In this document: one piece after another, positions 24,689 to 33,537 of the stretch | Layout: each line of letters opens with the position of its first letter | How positions within the stretch are numbered: position 1 is the stretch's first letter | Source: UBA6663 sp044226485 | GTDB lineage: Bacteria; Chloroflexota; Anaerolineae; Anaerolineales; UBA6663 | Length of the DNA stretch: 64,000 nucleotides | Direction of reading: 5' to 3' | Assembly: GCA_044226485.1 (NCBI GenBank) | Contig: JBGAGY010000012.1 | Span: forward strand, 1-64,000 | Position numbers and translations under genes: made by a program | The notes under the pieces: generated by a model | What the model was told of the DNA's origin: nothing | Database searches by the model: none | The model's input: the letters and a program-made list of their open reading frames with translations, nothing else

Positions 24689-27600
24689 TCACGCGGTGGG
24701 CACAGGGAACCACAGTCGGACGTAGGTGCCGCCGGCCATGCGCCGGCCGATGGCGAGGCGGCCGTTGAGTTGCTCGGCGTCGTCGAGCATGTCGGCCAGG
24801 CCGAAGTGCCCGTTGCGGATGAGCGACAGGGCGTCGGTCTCGCCGTCTTTGAGGGGGATGCCCACGCCGTCGTCCTCGACGACCAGAACGAGGTGCTGGC
24901 CCTCGCGACGAAGCGTCAGCCAGACGCTCTTGGCCTGGGCGTGCTTGCGGGCGTTGCTCAAGGCGTTGTCGACGATGTTGTGCACCGGCCACTTGGCTTC
25001 GGCCGGCAGATCGAATTCGCGCGGCACCTGGATGTCGCTCTGGAACTGCATTTCAGGCGACTCGGTGGCCGCGCGTCGCAGCGCCTGCTCCATCAGAAGC
25101 GCCAGCGGCGCGTTGAGCGAGGCCGGGCGGATGGCGGTGACCACCTGACGAATCGCATCGTCAACCTTGATGACCTCCTGCTCCTGGCGGGCGAGCATGT
25201 CGCGCAGCGATGCATCCTCGCTGCGCTGCGCCGCGATCGAGAGATAGCCGGGCAGCGGGGCCAGCGACTGCAGCACTTCGGCGTGCAGGCGCCGCGCGAT
25301 GCGGGTGCGCTCTTCGCGCTGAGCATGCTCGCGCTCACGGTAGGGCTTCAGCGCCGCCCAACGTAAGGCGATCACCTGCAGTGGGGTGGCCAGGGCGTCT
25401 GCTACCTGTGCCGCTCGCCTGATGTCGGCGCTGGTGTACGGACGCCCGCGCCTGGGCAACAACAGACAACCCATCGCGGGCTGGTCATCGATGCGCACGG
25501 GTTGGGCGACGGCGATCCATGAAGCGGCCAGCCATCCCTGGCCGGGCACTCCCTCTTCGGCGATCAGACAATCGTCGGGCGGTTGCGACGGCAGCTGCGT
25601 TTCGTCGAGCGCGAGGCTCTCGGTCTCGAGCGAGCGCCGCAGCATCCAGCCCGGGCGGCCGGGCTGCTCGTGAGCCAGGATCAGGCCCGGCACGCTCAGG
25701 TATTCGCAGAGCTCGCTCAAGGCCTGATCGATCGCTTCGAGAGTCGGCTTGCGCAGGAGCGTCCGCTCGAGTTCGCTGACGCGACCCCGACCGAACGGCG
25801 ACGTCCAATCGCGCAGCCCGATGACGACCAGGATCATGCTGGCGACCGCCAGACCCATGTCGATGGCCCAGGGTGCGCCGAAGCCGCGCAACGCCAGGCT
25901 GGCCAGCACATACAGCGTGGCCACGACGCCGATCCAAACCAAGGGCGCGACGCGGCGCTCGAGTCGCACCATCCGGCCCGGCGGATTCCAGAAGACGAAT
26001 CCGTAAGCCGCCGGTGTCAGGATGGCGAACAGCATGGCGGCCGTCACCCAGCCCGGCGCGGCGCTGAGCAATTCGGGCACGATGTAGGCGAGGACGATCG
26101 CGCCGATGATCGTCGGCACAAAGGGCAGTGCCGCGCCGCCGACCAGGAGGCCGAGCTGCGTCCGCAACGCCGAGCGATGCGTGGCGAGGTAGCGCAGGAA
26201 CGTGCCGCCCGAGAACACGCCTCCGCCGACGATGACGGTCAGCGCCGTCAACCAGATCGCCAGATCCTGGACGAACGTCGGCCCGAAGCTCGCGAGCACG
26301 TTGACGACGGCGACGATCACGCCGATGTTGCCCAACACGCGGATGACGCTGCCGAGATACGAAGGCACCGGGACGCCCGTGATCGGGAGCCAGATGAGGC
26401 GCGGGAGCCGACACGCCGCGATCGGCAGGGCGATCATGGCGATCCAGCCGGCGTTTCGGCCGGCGACAAGCGCCGACAGACCGAGGCCGATCAACCCGAA
26501 CGTGATGGCGACGTCGATCTCGCCGGGTCGGGTCTTCGGCCACCCGACCCAAAGCAAAAGGCTGACCAACGCGTAGACGATCGCGCAGACGGCCAACGCC
26601 ACGGTGTACAGCTCGCCCGCTCGCGCGCCGAGGCCGAGGGCGATCAACAAACTCGTCGCCAGGGCCAGCGCGACGCCGACCACGATCCGAACCGCGGGAT
26701 GCGCCAGGCGCGCATCAGGCGCCATGAGCATGGTGTCGGTGAGCGGTCGCGGTGGGACCGAGCCTTCGGGCCGACGCAGATAATCCCACCACGAGAACAG
26801 GCCGATGAAGCTCAACGACACGCCGCCCACGAGCCAGTAGGCCGCGATTGGCGCGGCCGGCCCCGAGCCGATGTACGGCGTCAGCCAGGGCGTGAGCAGG
26901 CCGCCGGGCGCCAGAGCCGGCGTCAGCATGCGCTCGATCACGATGCCGGCGGTGGCAATGCCGATCACGCTGACTGAGAAAGAAATCAGGTCAGCCGCGC
27001 CGACGATGGACGTGATCTCGCTGCGTGGGACGGCTCGACGGTTGAGCGTGAACAAAGGCAGGATCGCGCACAGGGTCGTGAACTGAAGCAGGCCATAGGC
27101 GGCCGCCCAGACACCGACCGGCGCCACCAGCGCGACGACGCAGAGGCTCAAAAGACCTGTCGCGACGAACCCCCCGAAAAAGATGCTGGGCCGCGCCAGC
27201 CAGTTCTTCCAGGTCTGGAACACGCGCAGACCGATCATCAGGGAGATCAATGCCCCGCCCTGGATCCAGAGCAGGACGTCCGGACGACCGTCGCCGCGTA
27301 GCAGCGATAGGGGAACGACAAGCCCCGAGATAACGCCCAGAAAGAAGTTCGCGCCGAGCGTGGCCAACTGCAGATTGACCAGACGGGGGCGTTGCATCGT
27401 CAGCATCAGGCCGGTGTTGATGTCGCTCAGCATCTGACCCAGCGTCACCCCGGTGCCCTCTGGTTTGGCGCGCGACGTGAAGGGGTTGCGCAGGATGATC
27501 AGAAAGGCCAGCGTCGCGCCGATCGCGGCCATCGCCAGCACGCCGGGTCGTCCGAAGAGGATCACGACCACGCCGGCCAGGATCTCGGGCGCGAGGCCCT

Positions 27601-28048
27601 CGAGGCCCTGACCGACAAACGTGTTGACGAGGGTCTCGACTTGCTGTGAGAGCCGAACGCGCGAATGCTGCAGGTCGCGATACACCACGATGGTGGGGAA
27701 GACCAGCGTCGGCGCGATGGCGCCGATCAGCCACATGTTGTTCAGGCCGCTCCATTCGAGGCCGATGAGCAAGGCGTACAAAACCAACAGCACGATGGTG
27801 TTGATCCGCGCGAATTGCAGCCCCGAGAAGCGCCCGGCCGCCGCGACCGAAAGGGGCGAGCCGAAGGCGAAGACGGCATAGGTGATGGCGTAGGTGAAGG
27901 TGAAGGGCAGGATGCTGCCGCCGAACGCATACTGACTGAGGACGAGGCCGAACACGCCGGCGCGCAGCAGGCTCTCCACGCCGCTGGCGAGCAACATGCG
28001 CCCCAACGGCTCCCACGAGCGATCGCCAGGAGTAGAGGCCGTGATCAT
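24689..28048 (-). CDS. Histidine kinase fused to a large transporter-like membrane domain
   Basis: A 1119-residue protein. Residues 1 to about 440 form about 12 hydrophobic helices resembling an MFS-type carrier, with repeated VVPLSLLRGDGR-like loops; about 460-720 hold roughly eight more helices. A cytoplasmic region (about 740-890) may be GAF-like. The C-terminus is a NarL/DegS-type kinase: phosphoacceptor His922 in RTRIARRLHAEVLQSL, N box HNIVDNALSNARKHA near 1023-1037, and G boxes DDGVGI and GHFGLADML. It should autophosphorylate and signal to the regulator gene 4 bp upstream. A carrier-sized sensor domain is unusual for this kinase class. Confidence 0.85.
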   Translation of the reverse strand: MITASTPGDRSWEPLGRMLLASGVESLLRAGVFGLVLSQYAFGGSILPFTFTYAITYAVFAFGSPLSVAAAGRFSGLQFARINTIVLLVLYALLIGLEWSGLNNMWLIGAIAPTLVFPTIVVYRDLQHSRVRLSQQVETLVNTFVGQGLEGLAPEILAGVVVILFGRPGVLAMAAIGATLAFLIILRNPFTSRAKPEGTGVTLGQMLSDINTGLMLTMQRPRLVNLQLATLGANFFLGVISGLVVPLSLLRGDGRPDVLLWIQGGALISLMIGLRVFQTWKNWLARPSIFFGGFVATGLLSLCVVALVAPVGVWAAAYGLLQFTTLCAILPLFTLNRRAVPRSEITSIVGAADLISFSVSVIGIATAGIVIERMLTPALAPGGLLTPWLTPYIGSGPAAPIAAYWLVGGVSLSFIGLFSWWDYLRRPEGSVPPRPLTDTMLMAPDARLAHPAVRIVVGVALALATSLLIALGLGARAGELYTVALAVCAIVYALVSLLLWVGWPKTRPGEIDVAITFGLIGLGLSALVAGRNAGWIAMIALPIAACRLPRLIWLPITGVPVPSYLGSVIRVLGNIGVIVAVVNVLASFGPTFVQDLAIWLTALTVIVGGGVFSGGTFLRYLATHRSALRTQLGLLVGGAALPFVPTIIGAIVLAYIVPELLSAAPGWVTAAMLFAILTPAAYGFVFWNPPGRMVRLERRVAPLVWIGVVATLYVLASLALRGFGAPWAIDMGLAVASMILVVIGLRDWTSPFGRGRVSELERTLLRKPTLEAIDQALSELCEYLSVPGLILAHEQPGRPGWMLRRSLETESLALDETQLPSQPPDDCLIAEEGVPGQGWLAASWIAVAQPVRIDDQPAMGCLLLPRRGRPYTSADIRRAAQVADALATPLQVIALRWAALKPYREREHAQREERTRIARRLHAEVLQSLAPLPGYLSIAAQRSEDASLRDMLARQEQEVIKVDDAIRQVVTAIRPASLNAPLALLMEQALRRAATESPEMQFQSDIQVPREFDLPAEAKWPVHNIVDNALSNARKHAQAKSVWLTLRREGQHLVLVVEDDGVGIPLKDGETDALSLIRNGHFGLADMLDDAEQLNGRLAIGRRMAGGTYVRLWFPVPTA

Positions 28049-28052
28049 CTCG

Positions 28053-28775
28053 TCAGACGGGGCCAGCTGCGCTCAGCGGGCCGGTGCCGCGTAGCCGGAT
28101 GATGCCCTGCTGCATCAGGATGACCAGCGCGGCGCCGCGCGTGGGGGCGTCGAGTTTCTTCATGACGGCGCTGAGCTGGTTCTTGACGGTCTGCTCGGAT
28201 TTGAAGAGCTTGCCGGCCAGGTCGCGCGGCGTCGCGCGGACGTCTTTGCTGAGGGCCAGCATCAGGTCGAGCTCGGCCGGGCTCAGGTCGAGCATCGTCC
28301 GGCGCGGGCCAGACCCGAGCGACTCGCTGACCTTGTTCGAAAACACCAGTTGGCCAGACATGGCCTCATGGATGCGTGCCGGCAGGTCGCGCGTTCGCTG
28401 ATCGGATTTCAGCAGGTAGCCGCAGACGGTGTCTGAGGCGAAGCCCAGGTCGAGCACGTCGTAGTGGAACTCCGTCGAGAGCAGGAGCACCCGCGTCTGG
28501 ATCTCCTTGAGCGCTTGAGACAGCCGGCGCAGCTCCTCGAGCGTGGGAAACGGATCCTCGACGGCATAGCCGCCGCGCTTCGACGGGATCATGACATCGA
28601 GAAGCAAGACGTTCGGCCGGGCCTCCAGCATGCCGGCGAGATCCTCTCCCGCCCAGCCTTCGGCCGTCAGGACGATATCGGTTCGGCCCTGGAGCTGGAA
28701 TCGCACGTAATCGTGCAAGGGGTAATCGTCGTCCAGGATCGCGACGGTCACGGGCTGGGCCTGGGGCGCATCCAT
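28053..28775 (-). CDS. NarL/FixJ-type response regulator
   Basis: About 240 residues. The receiver domain (1-125) has acidic pair DDD in VAILDDDYPLHDYV, phosphorylation Asp in VLLLDVMIPSKRGG, and the conserved Lys in GYLLKSDQRT. The C-terminal HTH (about 165-230), LSPAELDLMLALSKDVRATPRDLAGKL followed by SEQTVKNQLSAVMKKL, is LuxR-type. The extended loop after the phosphosite (GGYAVEDPFPTLEEL) is longer than usual. It is transcribed just ahead of the kinase gene with a 4-bp gap, so the two form one system. An ATG two codons upstream (28781) is an equally possible start. Confidence 0.88.
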   Translation of the reverse strand: MDAPQAQPVTVAILDDDYPLHDYVRFQLQGRTDIVLTAEGWAGEDLAGMLEARPNVLLLDVMIPSKRGGYAVEDPFPTLEELRRLSQALKEIQTRVLLLSTEFHYDVLDLGFASDTVCGYLLKSDQRTRDLPARIHEAMSGQLVFSNKVSESLGSGPRRTMLDLSPAELDLMLALSKDVRATPRDLAGKLFKSEQTVKNQLSAVMKKLDAPTRGAALVILMQQGIIRLRGTGPLSAAGPV

Positions 28776-28992
28776 AAGCATCCGTTTTGGCTGACAGAAG
28801 TTGAGTGAAGCGATTTTACCGCACAGAGTTCGCAGGCCGGCGGTATGTGTATTCTTTCGCCATGCCGGGGCGACGTTTTTCGCCGTGGAGGTTGCCGAAA
28901 GGGAGTGGAACCTCAACCGGTAGGCAAGTTGAGCACACCACCCACTCTGCGACATCCACGGCTATGCAATTCATGTTTCGACAATCAGGAGA

Positions 28993-29400
28993 TCACGAGC
29001 GGACGAGCAGATCGATGACATCGCGGGTCAGGCGCACCTCGAGATCGCAAGAACCGGCTTCACCCGCGACAAGGTTCTCAAGGCTGACCAGCGTTTCAGT
29101 ATGACTATCGAGTTCTCGCACGGCGGCCTGAGCGGCTTCGACGATGCGCTGATGCGCGGGACCGTTGACCGCGATGACGCAGCCGGTCTGCTCGAACGCC
29201 ACTGCCGCCAGCCATTCGGCCACAGCCTGGGCTTCTCGCGAGAGGGTTGAGGCGACTGAGGAGGTGTCGGCGGGTCGCTCGAGAGGGGTCAGGTGCTCGG
29301 GCGGCGAGGCGCGACGCTGACGCCGCATGTACTCGGCGTACAACAGGCTGGCGACCAACGCCAGCAGCGCTACAACGGCCAGGAAGACGACTTGAGTCAC
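28993..29400 (-). CDS. Small single-pass membrane protein of unknown function
   Basis: A 135-residue protein starting at a GTG preceded by CCGGAG. An N-terminal helix (MTQVVFLAVVALLALVASLL, residues 1-20) is followed by a basic patch (RRQRR) and a cytoplasmic domain of about 85 residues. That domain contains GCVIAVNGPAHQRIVEAAQAAVREL and ends in an acidic-basic strand (CDLEVRLTRDVIDLLV). I do not recognise the family. It lies between the two-component pair and queG on the same strand, with nothing linking it functionally to either. Confidence 0.65.
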   Translation of the reverse strand: MTQVVFLAVVALLALVASLLYAEYMRRQRRASPPEHLTPLERPADTSSVASTLSREAQAVAEWLAAVAFEQTGCVIAVNGPAHQRIVEAAQAAVRELDSHTETLVSLENLVAGEAGSCDLEVRLTRDVIDLLVRS

Positions 29401-29449
29401 GCTGCTCCGGAAATGTGACTATAACAGTAGCAAAATCCCTCTTGTGGAG

Positions 29450-30601
29450 TCAATGGGCTGCCAGATTGGCGTCTTCCAGCGTTTTTCCGAGATCTTCGCG
29501 AGCGTCAGGATCGGTTTCGCGAGCCCAGGCCTGTTGAATGGCAGCGCGTTCTTCGCCGGCGAGGCGGGCCAGCGCCCAACCCGCGTGCGCGCGCACCAGC
29601 GGGCTGCGATCGCTCAGGCGGGCCCGCAGAAGCGGCGTCAGGCTGACGGCTGCGCTGTTTCCGGCTGCGAGGCAGGCGTTGCGCACCAGGCGATCGCGCC
29701 CGGCCCGCTCGAGCGGCGAACCCTCGTAGCGCGCGGCAAAGCGCTCATTGTCGAGCGCGAGCACGTCAGCCAGCAGGGGCGCGGCCCGATCGACATCGCT
29801 GAGGCACAAAGCCGGCTCCAACGTGGTCACGCCGAAACGGTTCCATGGGCAGACCGACTGGCAGATGTCGCAGCCGAAAATCCAGCGACCCAACCGCGGG
29901 CGCAGGTCCGGGTCGATGTAGCCCTTGTGCTCGATCGTGAGATAGCTGATGCAGCGCCGGGCGTCGAGCACGTAGGGCTCAGGGAAGGCCGCCGTTGGGC
30001 AGGCGTTCAGGCAGCGCGTGCAGGAGCCGCAGCGCGTGTCGGCGGCGGGCTCGTCGTACACGTCCACCTCGGCATCGATCAGGATCTCGCCCAGGAAGAA
30101 GCCGCTGCCACGGCGTGGGTGGATGAGCAGCGTGTTCTTGCCGATGAAGCCCAGGCCGGCCTGCTGAGCGTGGTCGCGTTCGAGCACGGCGCCGGTATCC
30201 ACGTAGGCGCGCCAACGAACGTCGCCGCTCGATTCGGCCCGCAGCTGTTCCGCAAGTCTTTCAAGCCGCGGAAGCATCAACTCATGGTAATCAGCGCCCC
30301 AGGCATACATCGCAATCCTGCCGCGCGTCAGGTCGGCCTCGATGGCGTCAGGCAACCGCATCTGATGATGATCGAGCCCGACCAGGATCAGCGATCGCGC
30401 GCCGGGCAATATCTCGTTAAGGTCTCGGCGACGCGCCACTCGATCCGGCCGCGCCATGTAGTTCAGCGAGCCGTGCAAGCCCTGATCGATCCACCGGAGA
30501 TAGGCCTCGAGATGTGGCGCGGGGCGCGCTGACGTGATCCCGCACAGGTTGAAACCCAGCGCCCGAGCCTGCGCTTTCACGACGGCTGAATCCAGCGGCA
30601 T
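29450..30601 (-). CDS. queG: Epoxyqueuosine reductase QueG
   Basis: A 383-residue cobalamin-dependent iron-sulfur enzyme that reduces epoxyqueuosine to queuosine in tRNA, the last step of the pathway. Two 4Fe-4S clusters are given by CGSCTRCLNACPT and CDICQSVCPWN. The N-terminal cobalamin-binding domain includes GHuman-like family positions such as GADYHELMLPRL and GFIGKNTLLIHPRRGSGFFLGEI. A HEAT-repeat C-terminal domain (about 300-383) contacts tRNA. ATG 30601 is preferred over an upstream TTG and lies six bases after a TAGGAT box. The pathway partner tgt is at 49462. Confidence 0.94.
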   Translation of the reverse strand: MPLDSAVVKAQARALGFNLCGITSARPAPHLEAYLRWIDQGLHGSLNYMARPDRVARRRDLNEILPGARSLILVGLDHHQMRLPDAIEADLTRGRIAMYAWGADYHELMLPRLERLAEQLRAESSGDVRWRAYVDTGAVLERDHAQQAGLGFIGKNTLLIHPRRGSGFFLGEILIDAEVDVYDEPAADTRCGSCTRCLNACPTAAFPEPYVLDARRCISYLTIEHKGYIDPDLRPRLGRWIFGCDICQSVCPWNRFGVTTLEPALCLSDVDRAAPLLADVLALDNERFAARYEGSPLERAGRDRLVRNACLAAGNSAAVSLTPLLRARLSDRSPLVRAHAGWALARLAGEERAAIQQAWARETDPDAREDLGKTLEDANLAAH

Positions 30602-30613
30602 GTCCAAATCCTA

Positions 30614-31094
30614 GCAGAGAGCACAAAGGACGACCCCTGCACACCGCCGTTGTGTAGGCAGGAGCGAGAGGCCCGAAACCCTGCCGGGTCGGGCTTGGAC
30701 ACCGGAAGACATGGACCTCACAGGCAGATAAGGCGTTCAGGGCTTTCCGTTCCACCCGTGACGATCCACATGCTCAGTGTGCCAACGCACGAGTGGCTCT
30801 CTCACGCACCGGCAGGCTGCGCCCGTTTGGCCGGATGGCTAACGTTGGTTTCGGTGTGTCAGAGTTGTTTTGCCGGGATTCCAAGGCGAATCCGGGGCTA
30901 TTGGATTTTTGGTACGAACGTAATCTTGAGTTCCGAAGGAAGCGGCAGTATCTTGTCGTCATCAACAGTTGATGTAATCGAATAGGCGCAGCGCCAAGGA
31001 CCACCGAAGCAAGCGCCAATTGTGAAAGCGCAACATCCGCAACGCGTGGCGGGTCGCGCGCACCATCAGCACTCAAATGCCGTGGAGGGCAATC
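30614..31094. other. 480-bp region without a confident gene
   Basis: This stretch is less GC-biased than its surroundings, especially 30880-30990. Open frames of about 100 codons exist on both strands, but none has a ribosome site, signal peptide or recognisable fold. It probably holds the promoter for the micro-ORF at 31095; I could not identify convincing -35 and -10 boxes at normal spacing. Confidence 0.4.
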
Positions 31095-31139
31095 ATGAAC
31101 ACCATTACGTGGACCATCACCTGGACGATCACCTGGTAA
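31095..31139 (+). CDS. 14-residue (TITW)3 micro-ORF, candidate leader peptide
   Basis: The frame encodes Met-Asn followed by three exact Thr-Ile-Thr-Trp repeats and TAA. GGAGGG ends five bases before the ATG, one of the strongest ribosome sites in the window. The three 12-base repeat units differ at three positions, all third codon positions and all silent, which suggests selection on the peptide. It lies 186 bp upstream of an MFS exporter gene, with a 14-bp hairpin between. A translated leader that controls the exporter is a reasonable hypothesis; a free-standing small peptide is the alternative. Confidence 0.5.
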   Translation: MNTITWTITWTITW

Positions 31140-31164
31140 GGCAAGACGGGAGAAGCTGACCGAA

Positions 31165-31242
31165 GGGTTTTGTGGGAACTCTGACGTCAGTCAACCCGGG
31201 GCCGTTTACCGTCGAGCCCGTCGCGGGGTTTTGTGGGAACTC
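31165..31242 (+). repeat. 17-bp direct repeat between micro-ORF and MFS gene
   Basis: GGGTTTTGTGGGAACTC occurs at 31165-31181 and again at 31226-31242, 61 bp apart. Both copies lie in the putative leader between the micro-ORF and the hairpin at 31270. Confidence 0.85.
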
Positions 31243-31269
31243 CAAAATAGGCTCAGGTCGACGATCCTG

Positions 31270-31303
31270 GACGAGGTGCCCGATGAAAGTCGGGCACCTC
31301 GTC
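31270..31303 (+). terminator. 14-bp hairpin upstream of MFS exporter, possible attenuator
   Basis: Perfect arms 31270-31283 and 31290-31303 (GACGAGGTGCCCGA and its complement) enclose loop TGAAAG and are followed by ATTTAC, a weak T tract. The next gene starts 22 bp downstream, so the hairpin could act as an attenuator or 5' stability element rather than a plain terminator. Confidence 0.65.
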
Positions 31304-31324
31304 ATTTACGAACCCACCTTTTGC

Positions 31325-32587
31325 ATGCCTCGAGTACACACCGTGAACCATCGGCGCCTGCCCTTCTGGTCGATCCTGACCGCTAACGCGATCTCGCAAC
31401 TGGGGAACCAGATGGCCCTCGTCGCGATCCCGTGGTTCGTGCTGCAGACGACGCACAGCGCGCTGTCCACGTCGTTGGTGCTGGTGTTCACGGCCATCCC
31501 TATGGTCATCGCGTTCTTCCTGGGCGGCGCCCTGGTCGACAGGTTCGGCGCCAAACCCCTGAGCGTGGTGGCCGACGTCGCGAGCTTCGTCTCAGTCGCC
31601 GCGATCCCGGTGTTGTACGCGCTGGGCTGGCTCTCGCTGCCGGTGCTGCTCGCGCTGGTAGCCCTGGGTGCGCTGCTCGACGCGCCTGGCAACACGGCTC
31701 GTGACGCCCTGATGCCCGAACTGATCGAACGCTCCGGCTACACGCCGCAACGCGCCAACGCCCTGATCGTCGGTGTGTTACGCGTTGCCGTTTTGGCAGG
31801 GCCGGTGCTGGGCGGCGTCTTGTGCTCGGTGTTTGGCGTCAACGACGTGATCTGGATCAACGCCGCGACGTTCGTGGCGTCGGCTGTCATCGTCTCGGTG
31901 TTCGTGCCGAACGCGAAACCGGCTGAGGCCCAGGGTGGCGGGCTCACGACGGCGGATCTGACGGCCGGCATCCGCCACATCTGGAGCGATCGCGTCCTGC
32001 GCAATCTGTTCGCGATGCAGATCGCCAACGAGTTTCTGGGCGACGCGCTTGTGCTTGTGGCGCTTCCTCTGCTGGCCGGCCTCATCTCCGGGCAGGCCAT
32101 CTCATTCGGTCTGATGTCGAGCGCCTTCGGCTTCGGCGCGCTATCGGGCGTGACGGCCTACGGCCTCTGGCACAGGCGCTTCGATGCGACAAGCATCATG
32201 AGCGCCGGCTTCATGCTGGTCGCCGGCGGCGTTGCGGGCCTGGTGCTGACGCTGGTCACGGGCGTCGGCGTGGTCGGGGCCCTGATCTCGGCGTATTTGT
32301 TCGGCCTGGGCATCGGGCCGCTGCGCCCCTTGCTGGCGACGGTCTATCAGCAGCGCACCCCGGCGCCGCTGCGTGGGCGCGTCTTCGGCACCCGCGGCGC
32401 CCTGACGACCATGGCCGTGCCCGTCGGCGCCCTGATCGTCGGCGGCGCGATCGATCAGCTCGGCCTGGCGGCCACCCTCGGAGTCATGTCCGGTGGGTTC
32501 GGCCTGATCGCGCTCCTCGTGGTGCTCGCCCCGGCTCTGCGCGCGCTCAATGTGCGCGCCGTGGTGGCCGAGCCGGCTGGAGACTGA
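31325..32587 (+). CDS. MFS exporter (MFS_3/EntS-like)
   Basis: About 420 residues with 12 hydrophobic helices. The first-half motif GGALVDRFGAKPLSVVADVAS matches motif A of drug/siderophore exporters of the MFS_3 group, and LDAPGNTARDALMPELI with the following PQRANALIVG is typical of the same group. The start is uncertain: ATG 31325 begins 11 residues before the first helix but has no clear ribosome site; GTG 31343 is an alternative. Relatives export siderophores, macrolides or other small molecules. The (TITW)3 micro-ORF and hairpin upstream may form its regulatory leader. Confidence 0.82.
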   Translation: MPRVHTVNHRRLPFWSILTANAISQLGNQMALVAIPWFVLQTTHSALSTSLVLVFTAIPMVIAFFLGGALVDRFGAKPLSVVADVASFVSVAAIPVLYALGWLSLPVLLALVALGALLDAPGNTARDALMPELIERSGYTPQRANALIVGVLRVAVLAGPVLGGVLCSVFGVNDVIWINAATFVASAVIVSVFVPNAKPAEAQGGGLTTADLTAGIRHIWSDRVLRNLFAMQIANEFLGDALVLVALPLLAGLISGQAISFGLMSSAFGFGALSGVTAYGLWHRRFDATSIMSAGFMLVAGGVAGLVLTLVTGVGVVGALISAYLFGLGIGPLRPLLATVYQQRTPAPLRGRVFGTRGALTTMAVPVGALIVGGAIDQLGLAATLGVMSGGFGLIALLVVLAPALRALNVRAVVAEPAGD

Positions 32588-32639
32588 TACAGAGACCGCG
32601 GACGGCAGACGGCGGACCGTAGCTGGCGCGGGATCCTTA

Positions 32640-32738
32640 GACGAATGACGAAGGACGAAGGTGGAATGGCCATTCCACCTTCGTCCTTCGTCATTCCTCC
32701 TTCGTCGCTCGTCATTCGTCGCTCGTCATTCGTCTTTG
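32640..32738. repeat. GACGAA-family palindrome with extra tandem words
   Basis: A 30-bp left arm (32640-32669) and right arm (32670-32699) meet at GGTGGAATGGCCATTCCACC with one mismatch. The right side continues as a further tandem run of TCGTC/TCATTCGTC words to 32738. It follows the MFS stop codon and a short GCGGAC-type stretch. Confidence 0.85.
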
Positions 32739-32810
32739 AGGGTGCTGTTCAAGTCACCAACGGTGAATGACCGCGGCCGGGCCCTTCACCCTTTCCACAT
32801 CATCCGTCTG

Positions 32811-33237
32811 CCCGCGCGTCGCGTGTCATCAAGGAGCGCTTGACACCCGCGCGTCGCGTGTCATCCAGAGCGCCTGGCCACCATGGTCCGATGACTCGCT
32901 GAATGAGCGCGAAGGATCTCCTGTCGGACTCGATGGCTGTCGCCAGGGCCTTGTGAGTCTGCGGAGGCGATCCTTCGCGCTCATTGCGGATGTCTTCGCT
33001 TTGTAGAGGGTCAGGCGCTCTGGATGACACGCGACGTGCGGGCTCGGCTCTGCCGGTGACATGCAACGGCCGAGGGCCGAGCGCACCATGGATGACACGC
33101 GACGTGCGGGCTCAGCGTTCTGGATGACACGCGACGCGCGGGCGTCCAGCGCTCCCCGTGACGCGCAACGCGCGAGGATTGGGGGCGGTCGGGACGCGCA
33201 CAGCGCGCGGGTGTAGGGCGCTCCGGATGACATGAGC
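32811..33237. repeat. Repeat island: inverted clusters of a GATGACACGCGACG unit
   Basis: Two minus-oriented copies of ATGACACGCGACGYGCGGG (32811-32829, 32846-32864) face three plus-oriented copies (33024-33042, 33092-33110, 33124-33142). Degenerate copies follow near 33157, 33191 and 33225. Between them lies a separate 17-bp perfect inverted repeat (32902-32918 with 32969-32985, AATGAGCGCGAAGGATC). Segments 32852-32876 and 33012-33036 form a 25-bp match. No coding potential is visible in 32588-33537 apart from this. Confidence 0.8.
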
Positions 33238-33429
33238 GGGGCCAAGCAGCGCGGCAGGCGTTCGCCAGGCCAGATGGCCTTGTGAGCCTGAAGGACGACG
33301 GTCGAACGGTCAAGCGCGCACGGCCATTCGTCGTTCGTCGTTCGTCAAATTGCTTCGCTTCACCTCACCCCTCCCAGCCGCGTCGGCCGCCCACAGAACC
33401 CTCTAATCGCGTAAATCCGACCGAGTTGG

Positions 33430-33458
33430 TTGACAATCGACCCAACTTCAGGAAAAAT
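33430..33458 (+). promoter_or_regulatory. Promoter of the pot operon
   Basis: A perfect -35 box TTGACA (33430-33435), a 17-bp spacer and AAAAAT (33453-33458) lie about 80 bp upstream of potD. Confidence 0.6.
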
Positions 33459-33537
33459 GCGTGCACGTGCGCGGCAACCGGCTCCCCCATTACCGGCCCG
33501 CGGCTCCACCCTTCCGCAAGCGTTCAGGAGGAGAAGA

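Noticed and set aside
30650..31076. Overlapping 100-codon frames on both strands before the micro-ORF
   Set aside because: Neither has a start signal, domain or signal peptide; I leave the region as noncoding.
32811..33237. Possible CRISPR array
   Set aside because: Repeat units are in both orientations, spaced irregularly and decaying, and there are no cas genes in the window.
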